Shown here piece by piece: positions 1 to 12,796 of a stretch of DNA of 64,000 bases. A program made the position numbers and the translations under genes. The stretch comes from Mycteria americana (Eukaryota; Chordata; Aves; Ciconiiformes; Ciconiidae). The DNA is taken from positions 30,378,501 to 30,442,500 of the forward strand of contig NC_134368.1 in the NCBI RefSeq assembly GCF_035582795.1, given 5' to 3'. Under the pieces are notes generated by a model that saw nothing but the letters and a program-made list of their open reading frames with translations, made no database searches and was not told where the DNA came from. How positions within the stretch are numbered: position 1 is the stretch's first letter; the number at the start of each line of letters is the position of its first letter.

Positions 1-974
1 CACTTTGATTAGAAGGCTATCATGCCAAAACCCTAATCCGCAAGAGAAGTTCAGATTCTGATTGTGGTGACATTATTGTAGATACATTCTTAGTTAAATT
101 GTTCTGAATTTACACATAGGTCAGACTATGGCTTTGCTTATGGAGCTTTAGTGTATTTGGGATTCCCTAACACAATTGCAAACTGGAGAATAAAATATAT
201 CATGCACCTGGTTGACTTTGTAAGCCCACTTCAACAAATGCAATCAGTAATATGACAGAAGTCTTCAGTTCAAGCATTTTGCCACATGACCTTAATTTAT
301 GCCCTTATCAGGCTGGCACCCCAGTAATGCCAATTCAGAGTAAATCCACTGTGATAATTACCTACCTGAATTTATTCTACAGTGAACTTGACATCCTGCA
401 CTCGCCCTAAAAACCATTTTTCCAGTCTTCATTGATAACCATTAATGTTACATATTTTCAAAAGAGTCGCAGCAAATAGCATTTGGTTTGTTATTAAAGA
501 ATTAGTAACCATGTTAAAAGGTTTTATTTAAGGGATGTTCACTTTTCAAGTAATATTTACCAGTTAAATAAAGTAGGGACAGAAAATATAACTTTTTTTT
601 TTGTCTAATTCAACCCCCATGAATTCCATTGCTGTGAACAAAGATGAGTGGGGAGGAATGTTGTATCCTTTGCAGTGTCATGTCCACAGCTATGGTCTTG
701 CTGAAAACAATTCTATGTCTTCATTGTTCCTAAAAGCTGTTAAAATTGAGGTATAGGGGCAGTTTGGGATCCTCAAGTGACATAAAGAGGGCATCTCCAC
801 TTCGTGCTTCATTCCTGCTTTCTTGCAGGAAACCTTCTTTAATTCAAGACTAAGCCTGATCTTGTTCTGTTTGAAGTCCAACTTTCTAACAGTTTTTCAG
901 ATCCAACATGGTCTGCAAATATGGTGCTTAATAGATGTACGTGTGCAAGTATGTGCATGTATAGACACAGAGAT

Positions 975-1003
975 ACACACATGCGTGCACGCACACACAC
1001 ACA
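975..1003. repeat. Imperfect CA microsatellite
   Basis: Interrupted ACACAC / GTGCACG / CACACACA run. Confidence 0.8.
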
Positions 1004-4000
1004 ATTTGTTACACACCTCTTGAAAGACAAGTTAAAACAATGCAATTTGGTTCGTCACTTTGAACTGCAGAAATATGACAATATGAACAACAGAAAATAA
1101 TCCTACTCTTGCCAAATAATACCCCCCTATGCTTCACTGGATTCTGTTATAAATCTAGTATTTTCAGAGAACCATTTAGCTATCGCTGCTTAGACGCTTA
1201 ACTCTTAGGAAAAATCAATTGTGACGAGCACTTAAAGCATTTTTTAAAAATAGTAATAAAATTCTCTGGAGAAACCCTAATGTTTTTCTCAAAATTTTCT
1301 TGCCAAAATGCTTATGAGAAAGGAAGAAGACTCTAAGTCCCTTGCCTTCACGTGTTTCTTTGTTCTAATACACAGGCATGTCACTAGTAAGAGATGCCTG
1401 TGCCATGACTACGAGTGGGCTGACCCATTACTATCTAGCCTCACATTTGGCTTGTAAACAATAGTAGGAACTGAGCCCATAGAAAATATCTCACTCTTGC
1501 CAGCCTGCCACATTGTTTGAGCTGGGAAATCGAGACAAACTGCTACATTCTTGGTTAAAAATAAGAGGCCTTTGAATTTGCTCTCTACTCTGAACTTTCC
1601 ACCAAGGGTTGACTTTTGTCATTTTGGCACATCTTTTGAGGTCTGAATATAGCTTAGCTTTTATGTAGGGCTTTCTGTACTTAAAGAATTGTGCAGCACT
1701 GGAACAGGCTCAGACCTGTTAATAAAGGAAGTGCAAAATGTGTCTTATTGCACCAGACACCAGCATCCTACCATGCCATAACGTGGGGGCTTGGTTGTGA
1801 TGGGGGCAAGACAGTGCTACCGCAGGTGCCTCAGCCCAAGGAAGCTTCGTTCTCCTGGAGGAAGCCTAATCTTAGTTCACATTTAGCTCTAGAGCACCAC
1901 TGACCGCAGCCACACCTGGGCTGAATCTGCCCCATCTATTCTTTTGATTTTGCATCCTCCACAAATCCCTCACAATGAGTGACTCAGCCTTTCCCGCAAG
2001 CAACAAAGGCATTTAGAAGGTCACAGCTCACTGGCACACTCCAAAGATTGTTTCAAGCTGCAAATGATAAAATCAGTTAAACTGCGTGTGTACGAAGTAC
2101 CATACCGCAAGGGGCCAGGGATATTCACAGAGAAGGAATCATACAGAAGGTAACTTCTAATAAAATGTACGTGTGTTGAGCTTGTTATTGTCAAGCCTGC
2201 AATAAAGGGATTTTCCATGATGGTAACTACATGTTCAGATATTATTTCTTTATTTTAGTTTTGGTAGAGAAACATCATTGTTTAAAAGGATTATAAATTT
2301 TTATATTCTACCTGGCAACAAGGTAGAATAGTTGTATTGCTATGTTACATACCATGTTATAATACCTCAGTTTAGCATTTTGACTGAAGTCAAATACATA
2401 CATATAAAAATATGTATATTAAAATATATATTAAAATATGTATGTCAGTGGACATTTGCAACATGTTATATGTACTAGCACATTCATAATGATTACATGC
2501 ATTAACACAAACCAACACCGAATCTGTAAGTTTGCAACTTACCTGAATTACAAAAGGACCTGAGGGGCTCTGATGCTGCAAGCTTTTAATTCCCACTGAT
2601 TTAATAGGGAGTAAATTGAGGTCAGTTTTTTGGTTATAGTATATATATTTTTCATCTTTATGCACTGATGTATTTACACTATAGTGAGTTAAATATTTGG
2701 TTTATAAAATGCAGCAAAATCTTTCCTTCTGTTAAGCTTGTATGGGTTGCCTTGCTTGAATTTAAATGAGAGGTTCCATTATACATCCCTCTTTTCCCAT
2801 GGTTCAGGTTTTCCCCTGAAGACCTGATGGGACCAATCTTGTGTTTAAAGTTAAACCTGTGCACCAATGTATTGCTTGTTAATGTATTGCTTGTATTGGG
2901 AATGTTCAGAATGTGTAGAACTGCAACTTGGATGTGGAGGAAGCTGGAAAACATGGGACTCGGAACTCAAATCCTTCCCACCTCTGTTATCACAGCAACC
3001 CCACAAGCACGGGACACGAACAAGGGTAGCAAACTCTTGATGGAAGACAGCTGTTTGCCTCCACTCCCCTCAATAATGAACAATTCTAGATTATCTGGTG
3101 GTGATGAGTCTATTATCAGCTTAGATTCAGTGGTAGCTAGTTCATACTCATTTGTTCTCGGGGTTCTCTTTTGACTTGCGTAGTTCTTCCTCCCCTGTTT
3201 ACTCTTGTTACCCTCTGAAACCACAGACACTTTCTAGCGTATCCTGAAGGTATCAGTATTTCCTTGGCCATTTTAAGGTCCTCTTTCCTGAACTTCTCCC
3301 AGTGTGTATTAATCTTTCTTCACTGTGACAGAGTTGTTCTGAGTACTCTGCATAAGGTCTCAGCTTACAAGGTTGCATAAATATTTCCCTTTAACCTACT
3401 TGAATTACAGCACATATAGATCTTTAGATTTCATGATGATGTCGCAGTAGTGGTCTTTAGACAACCTGTGATGGACAACTGACTAAACCAGCCAGCCCTT
3501 TCTCTTCATCTTTTGTCAGCAGCTGATGGACCTGTACTTACTGAAGAAATTCTTCCCAGTCTCTAAATCCCTTGCTTTTGTTGTGTTAGACTTCTGTTAA
3601 TTGAGCCTTTGCTTTATGGCAGTTCAGTCCTACTGTGTGTGCCAGAGGTCTTCTTTCTGTCACCAGTGTATTTCATTTATCGTTTCTATTCTTTGGACAT
3701 GATCATTAACAGAAATGACAAATGCAGTCAATGCCTAATCCACAGTTACACAAATCATCTCCCTATAGCCTGAGCAGTGTCCTGTAAGTACAGCCATTGC
3801 TGTTGCTCTTCAGCTGGTTTCTTCCCTCTGATTTTCCTGCATCATCACACTGACTTCCACATAACACCATGTCAGTCACTTTACTGAAATCTACATGGAT
3901 TTGCTTTATTGCAATCCCTTTCTCTAAAAACATCGTGTATTTTAGCAAAGAAAAATACCAAGTTAATTTGGCACAATCTATCTTTGGTAACTATTTCTCC

Positions 4001-4670
4001 TATTTTTATGCACTTTTATACCTCTATTTCTTTCACAAAATGTTGAGTCCTTGTAGGCAATTGAGATCATCCTAATACACTTTTGTGGATCGCTTTTCTC
4101 CTTAAAGATCACTGCTTCATTTTGTATTTGTTTAATCATATGGTATTGCCATCTGTTTCAGTAAATGCATTAAAACTCTTGCCATTGGCTTTATTAACTC
4201 AGTTACTGGGCCTCCTTGAGAGGCTGAGCTCTTTGCCCTTTGGTTTCACCTTGCACATGACAATTTCTCTTTCCACACCCATTCTCATGAACATCCTTGG
4301 TTTTGCCTCTGTGTACTGCAGCATTATCATTACTGAGGCTGAGCCAAATACTCAGGTAGTTTGGGGTGGGACCTAGGTTATCTTTAATTGCAACCACATC
4401 TATGTTTTATAAGGTATCCACTTCTTTTTTATTGTTTATATGGACAAGGTACCCTTTACTATTTGCTTGAATTTCTTTTCCAGCCTCTACCTAGGCTTGA
4501 CTTTTGACATTTTCACCTTTCTATATGCCCTCTGTCTGGCAAGACATTTCTTCTTTTTCTGTTCCTTGTAGGCTCTCTCTTTACACATAATATTAAGGGT
4601 TTCTCAGTTAATTGTGAATGAAGTTATTTCCTATAATTTTTCCCTTTGGGATACATACTTAACATAATTT

Positions 4671-4695
4671 AACTGGAGTTAAAGGAACTCCAGTT
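4671..4695. repeat. Inverted repeat, 10-bp arms, 5-nt loop
   Basis: AACTGGAGTT, then AAAGG, then AACTCCAGTT, a perfect match of the arms. It lies in intergenic DNA. Confidence 0.7.
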
Positions 4696-5261
4696 GCCTT
4701 CCACAGTTATCTGACTGAACTATGCTGGCTCAATATGTGCTCATACTTCAAATCAGCTGAGTAGCACCAATATTTTTAAATTAATATTTCAGCTACTTAC
4801 ATTCAGCAGAGCTTGGCTTCTCATTGTGTAGTACTATTAGGTGTACTAGTAACAAACGAAGCGCTTAGTAAACAAAAGTCCAATGATTGCTCCAACCAAA
4901 GATCTTAAAATCTAAAGGGGATAATTAAAGAAACAGACGAAACACAAAGCAGGAGAATGGATAATGAAACAGACCATTTTATCTTTTTTTTTTTTTATGT
5001 TTAATAGTCCATAAAATGTCTGTAAACTAAAGTAGAAACACAGGAAAATAAATTAGATTATTTGTACTGTATAGTTTGGAGGATGATCTTGCCGTTGCAG
5101 TCAATAAGTCATTACTGAAGAGAAAAAAATCCCAGTTATTCAGTCTGCTTTGTGAATGTTGTGATAATATTGGGAAGGAAACAAATAATTCCATAGGAAA
5201 ATAATAGAATAAATTCGTCCTGAATTTTTTTACACCAAATTGTTCATCAAGATCCACCTAC

Positions 5262-5271
5262 GGGGGGGGGG
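5262..5271. repeat. Poly-G tract (10 G)
   Basis: A homopolymer flanked by CCTAC and CGAATCC. Confidence 0.85.
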
Positions 5272-7472
5272 CGAATCCGTATATCAAGCCTACTGACTTA
5301 CAGTGAGTGACCTGCTATTTCAAGATCAGAGTGTTTTCCTGTGACTTCGCTGAGAGCCACCACGAGAGGGCCATTTGCCTGCAACCCTGCAACCCCTCCC
5401 AGGGGATCTCCTGCTCACCCTCACTGCACAGCCTGCTCTCGTAATCCCTTGTGGTTTCTAAACAATATTTTCCCAATTTGCCTCTCATTCACAAAGCCTG
5501 TAATATTCTTGCAGTGGGAAATCTAATGATAGTTCTTCTTGTGGACTTCAGCAAGAAGGTATGCACTTAATTAGGCACTGAGAAACGTGCTCTGGGAAAC
5601 AAATAAATTTGAATTTTCTTTTGATTTCCCTGCAGGGCCTTTGCTTTTGCTCGTCCTTGCTGACAGGCAGCCGCAGTGGCTAACTCAGCTTCTCCCTGGA
5701 GCTAGCTAGTTTAGTTGAGCAGCAGGAGACCACAGAGTGAATGCCACGAGAAAAAGCAGCAATGTAAGCAGGAATGTTTTGCTCGATCCTCTGCATTATT
5801 TGCTGGTTTACCACTGTTGGGTAAAATCAGCCCTCATTTGATATATTAAAAAAAAAATACCATACAAGAATCCAGAAGAAAAAAAATCATGACACTGTGA
5901 TAAATAATAATACTGATGTTGAAGAGAAGAAGATCAGTAAGTTTTGGGACTGGCTACACTGTAAGATTTACTTTGTGACATCCTCCAAATACAAGGAATT
6001 TCTTCCATCGTGGAATGAGCAGGGGTTCCTCGCAAAGCGCTCCCAAAATCTGGGCAGGGAATTGTCAGCACAGAGGCCAGAGCACGCACATACCTGTGCT
6101 ACCTCCCCAGAGCACAGGTACGGCAAGAGCTGTGCCACCAGAACCTCTCCGCACACATTTGTACCACCTCTGGGACACCTCCTCAGGAGTGAGCCCTGAG
6201 CCACCAGAGCGGTGACCGAGGTCTGTTGAGCTCAAGTCCTCTGGAAGAGGCTGGCATGAGCCCTGGTGCACAACCTTCTCCCCGGGAAGGCTCAGCTTAA
6301 ATGCCCGATTCCGACTCAGGCACGACGTGGTGTCACTAGATGGCGACGGATACCTTCTCTACTGTGCACAATAGCCAAACGCTTTCTCACAACAGAAAAG
6401 GAAAGAAAAGGGAAAAAAAAAAAAAAAGAGCAAAAGTTGAAGTTGCATTACGCTGTAGTTTTTAATAATACAGCCATACGCCACTTCTCAAATAACATAT
6501 TCTCGTTTGCTCTCCAGGCTCAAGTACGGAGGTAGTACCTCAGGCTTCTTCGGTAATTCTTTTGTCTGCGTACAGTATTCCTGTTACTACAACCACCTTT
6601 AAAACTGGTCACACATCTTCCTTTCCTGTTTGTAAATCTTAATTATTTTTGTCAGTATTAGCTTATTGTCTTCAGACAGAAGCACAGCCTTGTTAAATAC
6701 AAGTCATTAATGAATCAGTTGAGCATAAACCTAATTTAATTGCAAAGTTTGGTCTATGCTACCTGTATTCCCTCTCTCCCCCTTTCACTTACAAATTTTC
6801 ATGAAAATCTAACCAAGAAGATATTTAAAACATACTAGCTTTTCCAGTATGCTTGTAAATACAGCATTTCAAACTTCCAACATGTCTGAAAGTTGCTCAC
6901 TTTTCAATTATTTTGCATTCTGAAGAAGATTTGGTGCTTTTTCCTGTTAAAAAAGTGCATAGGGAAAACTGTTTCAAGAAATTCTTGAGCGCAATGAAAT
7001 CTTTTCCTTCCAGCGTTGGCTTGTTAATAAAGGCGTGTCAGGAGAGTTCTCAGTAAATTCAGAAACTTTTTTTGAGTGTTAGAACAGAAGATTGCTTCAT
7101 ACGGGTGGAGACATATAAGGTTTCACTCAATGTTACCCAAGTGAATGAAATCACTGCAGTCTGCAAATGAACATAAATCATGAATCTTCTTGACAACAGA
7201 AAATCCTTTCCCAGTGTTCTGAGTCACTTCGGTCTCACCACAGCATTTTAAGTATGTTGAGCTCAGCAGTTTTCTGAAGAGCAATTAAGTTATTTCCAAT
7301 TGAATGATAAACATGAAATACTGGTAGCTAACTCCATGACAAAACTGAATTCACATTTGTTAATGAACTGTACATGCAGATATGCAAAAAATGCAAGGAG
7401 CAAAAGATCTTAAACCTGTGGAAGGTACTGAGATACCATGATGATGAACCTAATGTGAATATTCAAATATTA

Positions 7473-8527
7473 CGGGGGGTGTCTGCAGTGATCCGGGCCC
7501 AGAAGGTGGTGGTTAGTAGCACAAAGTCTAGTTGGAGGCCAGTGCCTAGCAGTGTACCCCAAGGGTCAATACTGGGTCCAGTCCTGTTCAACATCTTCAG
7601 TAATGACATGGATGATGGGGCAGAGTGTACCCTCAGCAAGTTGCCTGATGACACCAAACTGGGAGGAGTGGCTGATACACCAGAGCGTCATGCTGCCGTC
7701 CAGAGGGACCTCCACAGGCTGGAGAAATGGGCTGACAGGAACCTCATGAACTTCAACAAGGAGAAGTGCTAAGTCCTGCACCTGGGGAGGAACAACCCCA
7801 TGCACTAGTATATGCTAGGAGCTGCCCAGCTGGAAAGCAGCTTGGCAGAAAAGGAGCTGGGGTCCTGGTGGACACCAAGTTGAACGTGAGCCAGCAATGT
7901 GTCCTTGCCACAAAGAAGGCTAATGGTATCCTGGTCTGCATTAGACAAAGTATTGCCAGCAGGTCAAGGGAGGTGATCCTTCCCATCTACTCAGCACTGG
8001 TATGGTCACACCTGGAGTACTGTGTCCAGGTTTGGGCCCCTCAGAACAAGACATACATGGAGCTACTGGAGAGAGTCCAGCAAAGGGCCACAAAGGTGAT
8101 AAAGGGACTGGAGAATCTCTCCTATGAGGAGAGGCTCAGAGAGCTGGGACTATTCAGCCTAGAGGAAAGAAGGCTCAGGAGGGTCTTATTAATGTATATA
8201 AAAGGCTGAAGGGAGAGTACAAAGAGGACAAAGCCAGGCTGTTTTCAGTGGTGCCCAGTGACAGGACCAGAGGCAGTGGGCACAAACTGAAACACAGGAG
8301 GCTCTGTCTGAACATCAGGAAGCAATTTTTTTTACTATGAGGGTGACCGTGCACTGGCACAGGTTACCCAGAAAGGTGGTGGAATCTCCATCCTTGGAGA
8401 TATTCAAAAGCCCTCTGGAGACAGTCCTGGGCAACTGGCTCTGGGTGGCCCTGCTTGAGCAGAGGGGTTGGACCAGATGACCTCCAGAGGTCCCTTCCAA
8501 CCTCGGCCATTCTGTGATTCTGTGATA
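7473..8527 (+). mobile_element. CR1 LINE fragment, 5'-truncated, with decayed reverse transcriptase
   Basis: The translated frames carry the 3' half of a CR1 reverse transcriptase: [20 protein letters not shown], then LPDDTKLGG at the catalytic FADD position (altered to LPDD), then MNFNKEKC. An in-frame stop follows KEKC at 7769. A second frame (7766-8209) continues with [31 protein letters not shown] and [19 protein letters not shown]. The 3' end has ATTCTGTGATTCTGTGATA, the CR1 tail octamers, at about 8509-8527. It is a dead copy on the + strand; the 5' boundary is approximate. Confidence 0.95.
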
Positions 8528-10456
8528 TGAAAGATTTATTACAATGCTCAATTGTGATGATAATCTTTGAAAAGAGTCATCAGTAAATTAATTATACAAA
8601 TTATAAAGATTGAAGTACATACTTGTTCATACATTTTCTAGCCACATGGTATGCATGAATACCAGCCCCATTAGGAATCTGTTTGTGCAGTATCCTAGAA
8701 TTGTTCTTGCTCCAGCTTTGGAGCATAAAACACATGTTTAAAGAAGATGGTTGTGGTCAAAATGTTAACATCTTTTTTTCTGTGCAGAAAAAGAAGAGGC
8801 ATATAAATTCATGCCAAAGAGCTACATTTTATACTTGACAATACCAAAGATAGATGTATTTTCAATGGCAGAACTTAGCTGGAATCTTGCCTGCCCTTCA
8901 GGCAGGCTTGTAACTTGGTAAGAAGACCATTGTACTCAATGTGGGTCTCTCCCTCATCCATGATAGTGTTAGCAGTAAATACCTTTTTAAAATTATTTAT
9001 AAAGGCTTTTAAGTGTATTTACGCACAGATGCCTTTACAAAGCTCACTGCTGTCCACAGTTTCTAGAGGACAGTTACTGAAGATGCGTGCAGAGACATTG
9101 ACTGTATTTTTGAGTTTCCAAATAACCTAAGTCTAATCTAAAGGGCTAAATGTGTTGTCTCACCACTGATGAAGCCAGATATACTCAAAGATATCTTTTA
9201 TAAATAATCGAAGTTACAATGTTGGTTCTTTCAGTAGAACTAGCTGAAGAGTTCTGAAATTAATTCTCAGAGGGACATATTATGAAAGGTGCTTACGTAT
9301 TCCACTGTGTATGCAATGTTTGCACATACTATACATTGTAATGACAAATGATACTTTCTATTTTGTCAAAGGTTTAGATAAACACTGCCTAACATGAACA
9401 TGTGTGGGCCTGCTGAACACCTCCTTTGAGAAGTCTGGCAGGCAACAACCTTCTGCAGGAGACTAAACAAAGCTGCTTAAAAACCAGTCTAGTTTTCCAG
9501 GCGTGAAGTTAAATATTTGCTACAAATGTTAACTTCCCACCATGCATCTGCCCATCTTCATGTATTCTTCCCCCTGAGGGACCTTTTGTTCTCCCAGGTG
9601 ACAACTGAAATCAAGGTTTCACAGTCAGATGCTAACAGTTTCACCACATGTAAAAACAATAGTGCAGCGAATTACAGCCATGAGAAACTACCCACAAGGT
9701 TGTCCATGCTAGAGAGCTCAAATGCCATCAAAACAAGGCTCCTGGTGGCCTTTTTCTCAGGAACCACTTGTCAGAGGGATGTGAACTGAATTATTTGAGT
9801 GATATGGGAGCCTTGCTCAGGCTTCTTTTCCTTTGGAGGGAGTGCTCCTCATTTCCTCCCGCCATGTGAGTTAAGAACCTGCCCCAAGTCAGAGGAGAGA
9901 AGCACCCATGCGGGTACTGAGATCTGGAAAATACTGGTGTGGAAATGCTGCTTTTCCCTTCCCTCTCCATGTGTGTGGAAAAGACAGCATGGGCGCAAAC
10001 TGCAGCTGCTCAGAAAAATTCTGCAACAGGTCTAATTTCACATGCAGAGGAATTTCTCTTGCTCTTGTGACACAGTGGAAAGGTTTCATTTTTGTGGCAT
10101 TACTATCAATTAATGCTATTTGTGTATAATCACCCAGGGACCTCTGCTCGGGTGTGGTCTCTCACATCTGGCCAGTGCAAGCTTGGAATCTGATGACCGA
10201 GAACTCATGGAAGCCCATTATTGACCTGATATTTAATGGGAGGCTTCTGGTCCAAGCCTTGCTGCTCCTCAGTTCCCGAAACATGAGAAGGGCATTCGCA
10301 GCACAAGAGTGAATGAGAAAGCAGGATCATGGTCCTCGCTATTCAAGCACAGACTACGGTGACTATTAACCAGTGACTCCCTTTGTTCATCTCAATTGCT
10401 GTTACTCTTTGTAAAAATAGCAGATGATTCAGCAGTTCTCAAACGTTTTTCTCACT

Positions 10457-10484
10457 CCCCCCCTGCCCCCCCCCCCCCCCCCCC
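10457..10484. repeat. Poly-C tract
   Basis: Cytosine run, interrupted once by TG, ending CCCCGGAAG. It is followed by purine-rich DNA; the length in the read may be unreliable. Confidence 0.85.
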
Positions 10485-10593
10485 GGAAGTGTATCTTGTA
10501 GGGAGAAATAATTGCTAGAGCTGCTGGCAGCAAAGTAATGGTGTCAGCAGGGGACAGAAAGTTGGGGTAGGGAATCTGGGAGACAGACAGCCC

Positions 10594-10903
10594 ATAAAAA
10601 GGGCTGGGGGGAGAGGAAGACGAGGAAGAGGAAGGAGAGAAGAGGAGAGGCAGGGTGCAGGCAGCACACAGACCACTCAGGGCTCTCAGAGCTGCCCCAG
10701 CACATCACAGAGGAGGCCCCTCAACATGACATAATCACCATGAACAGCTGCAGTTTGACTCAGCAGCTCCCAGGAGCCTGAGGCTCTTTCTGGTCCTGAT
10801 CCTTCTCCACGCTGTCTGCCTACGTCCCCTGGCAGAGCCCTTCATCACAGCCCCACTTCACACTCTGTCCCCCTCCCAGTCCCCGCCACCAGCCCCATCC
10901 TGA
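10594..10903 (+). other. TATA-like element followed by a signal-peptide-like open frame (doubtful)
   Basis: ATAAAAAGG at 10594 lies about 145 bp upstream of an ATG in a good context (ATCACCATGA, 10740). That ATG opens only 13 codons. A different frame, open from 10730 to the TGA at 10901, reads LRLFLVLILLHAVCLRPLAE, a hydrophobic run like a secretion signal, followed by a Pro/Ser-rich tail. The two frames would join if one base had been lost between 10742 and 10778. It could be a decayed small secreted-protein exon, an old LTR, or chance. I do not recognise a family. Confidence 0.2.
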
Positions 10904-12296
10904 TCCCCGTAGCTGCAGGATAGAAGGGTCCACACTCCTTCTATTGCTATTATAAAAGCATGATTAATGCAAGTGACTGAAGGTTTATCGTGCCACTGAC
11001 ATTTGGACTGAGGATAGTTAAAGAATAAGGAAGCTATATTGCGTTGTCCTGCTGTAAATATTCTAAGTTGGAATAAACTTCCCTGCATGGGTTAAGACCA
11101 CTATTACACCCACCAACCACTGAATTGTTAGCAGTGTCACTGAAAGTGTCAGTGTCACAGAAGATCCTTATTGTCAAAAACCTTTTTATTGTTTTGCTTG
11201 CCTTGTGGAGGACTGTAAGTTCTGTTAATAAAGTAACTGTGCTCACAGAATATATCTGCATTGATACACCAAATGATACAGACTTAAGAGAGAATGAGCT
11301 GGATTTACAAACTGCTTTACAGACCAGTCTCCAAGGGTTGCCATCGATGGTTATTAACATGGTATCAACGAGCAGAGCCCAAAGGTCTCAGCTCATAGGC
11401 CAAAACTGTTTAATAGTTTTATAGTTGTGACAATTATACAGAATCTGTGGTAAAGTTTGCTGCTGATAAAAAGTTTGTTTTGCTAGCAGATAATGAAGAC
11501 AGATTACCATAGGAGTAATTTAAATTGCTTTATTAAAAGATACCAGCCCAGAAGTGTTTTAATACAGTTAAATACTTAAGGTGATATTGGTTTGGAGGAA
11601 ACAATGACATAAATTGTATTTACAGACCAAAGGCCTGGATTCTGGCAAGGATCTAACAGTAACAGTGGGTAACCACCCCAGCATAAACTCTCAAACAATG
11701 CTGTATATAAAGAGGTAGTGTAATCTTTGAACGTGTAAGGGGAGAGTATTGCATAAGGCAAGGAAGTGACCCCATCCTTGTCCCCGTACATAAGAATGCC
11801 ATGGAGTCATGTCTGGTAGCCTCAACACCCCAGCAGTCCACGCACCGTACTTAACGCAACCCAAACACAGTCGTGTGGCATTGACTGCCCCCAGGTTTCG
11901 CACCTTCTCAGCACATCCCACAGGTCTGAGCGTCCCTGTCTCGTTTCCCTTCTTCCCTCCCTGAGCCTAGTAAATGCTGCTCATCTGCAGTGTCATTCCC
12001 TGCAGACTCCAGTCCTCCCCCAGCCCGCTTGCTGGTGTTCTTCCTCTCCCCAGCAAATGCAGGCTCCAAAATGAAGCTGTAGAGTAGATGGAGCTTGAGG
12101 AGAGGAAAAAAATTGTGAACGGATGGCACTAAGGGCACTGGCATGGGGAAAGGGCGGGCAGAGCATCCCCACGATGCCAGATGAAGTTTGGTGACACAAA
12201 CCCCCAAGCCCCACTAATTCCTTAAAACTAAAGGTGTAAGAGCCTTGTCGTAGAAGGCAATTTCATGTCACTTTTTATATGAATATATTTATACAA

Positions 12297-12305
12297 TATA
12301 AAAGG
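12297..12305 (+). promoter_or_regulatory. TATA-box-like sequence upstream of the CpG island
   Basis: TATAAAAGG ends an AT-rich patch (about 12270-12305). It would place a start near 12325-12330, about 650 bp upstream of the SLAIN2 ATG and outside the CpG island. It could be an alternative SLAIN2 promoter or chance AT-richness. Confidence 0.3.
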
Positions 12306-12656
12306 CTCAAGTGATACTCAGGGAACAGTTCACGTGCCTGTCACACACAGAGGGCCCAAGACCATCGCCAGGGCCTCGGACCAGAGGCACACCGCGTATC
12401 CTTTAGGGGATTCCAGCATTTTCAGAAGGTATCCCGGAGCTTACCGCACAACTGCTGGGTGCGACCTGCAGCCCCCAAGAGACGGGACGGGAGGCCAGGC
12501 CACGCCAGGCTGTGCCCTAGGAGCGAGGCTGCCGGAGGAGCCCTTCACACGGCGCCAGGCGGCGGCGAGGCAGGGTCTTCCCTGACAGGGCCCCGAAAAG
12601 CGAGCGGCAGCACCCCAGGACCGGCCGCCGCCCCAACCGCGCGGGGGGGTCCCACG

Positions 12657-12696
12657 CCCGGCAACGTCACCTCACCCCCGGCAACGTCACTCCACC
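12657..12696 (+). repeat. Two tandem 20-bp units, each with a CRE half site
   Basis: CCCGGCAACGTCAC occurs at 12657-12670 and again at 12677-12690, exactly 20 bp apart. Each copy is followed by a similar C-rich tail. Both carry CGTCA, so the duplication doubles a CREB/ATF half site, with the copies about two helical turns apart. Confidence 0.75.
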
Positions 12697-12731
12697 CCAA
12701 CAGAGGGAAAAGCGAGCGCGAGCGCGTGACG

Positions 12732-12738
12732 CTTCCGG
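12732..12738 (-). promoter_or_regulatory. ETS-family site
   Basis: CTTCCGG on the + strand (CCGGAAG on the minus strand) fits the GABP/ELK consensus common in CpG-island promoters. It sits next to the TGACG half site and 10 bp from the full CRE. Confidence 0.55.
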
Positions 12739-12748
12739 GTTACGCACA

Positions 12749-12756
12749 TGACGTCA
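12749..12756 (+). promoter_or_regulatory. Palindromic CRE (CREB/ATF site)
   Basis: A perfect TGACGTCA lies about 35 bp upstream of the predicted start and 232 bp upstream of the SLAIN2 ATG. A half site (GTGACG, 12726-12731) and two further CGTCA half sites (in the repeats at 12657-12690) lie just upstream. Confidence 0.7.
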
Positions 12757-12785
12757 GGGCGGTGGGCCGGGCCGGGGGAGGTGGT

Positions 12786-12796
12786 AAGATGGCGGC
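12786..12796 (+). promoter_or_regulatory. YY1 / TISU-like element
   Basis: AAGATGGCGGC is a perfect YY1 initiator core and matches the TISU consensus (SAASATGGCGGC) except for a T at the first position. Such elements usually mark the transcription start and can drive initiation from very short leaders. Here the contained ATG (12789) is not in frame with SLAIN2. Confidence 0.7.

Larger units (their letters stand above)
1..7472. other. Intergenic DNA upstream; no gene recognised
   Basis: All open frames are short and resemble chance frames. Seen here are a CA microsatellite (975), a perfect inverted repeat (4671), a poly-G run (5262), a poly-T run (4985) and a locally GC-richer patch at about 6000-6350. 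No splice-consistent exon, tRNA or known repeat boundary was identified. In mammals TEC lies on this side of SLAIN2, but no TEC coding exon is visible. Confidence 0.6.
8528..12296. other. Intergenic DNA between CR1 and the SLAIN2 promoter
   Basis: No recognisable gene. It holds the poly-C tract (10457), a purine-rich patch (10600-10660) next to a TATA-like ATAAAAAGG (10594), and a signal-peptide-like open frame (10730-10903) described separately. Between 11900 and 12200 the GC content begins to rise towards the CpG island. Confidence 0.6.

Noticed and set aside
11908..12207. Minus-strand frame upstream of SLAIN2, possible bidirectional gene
   Set aside because: No conserved features and no start-site signals on the minus strand; composition follows the rising GC content.
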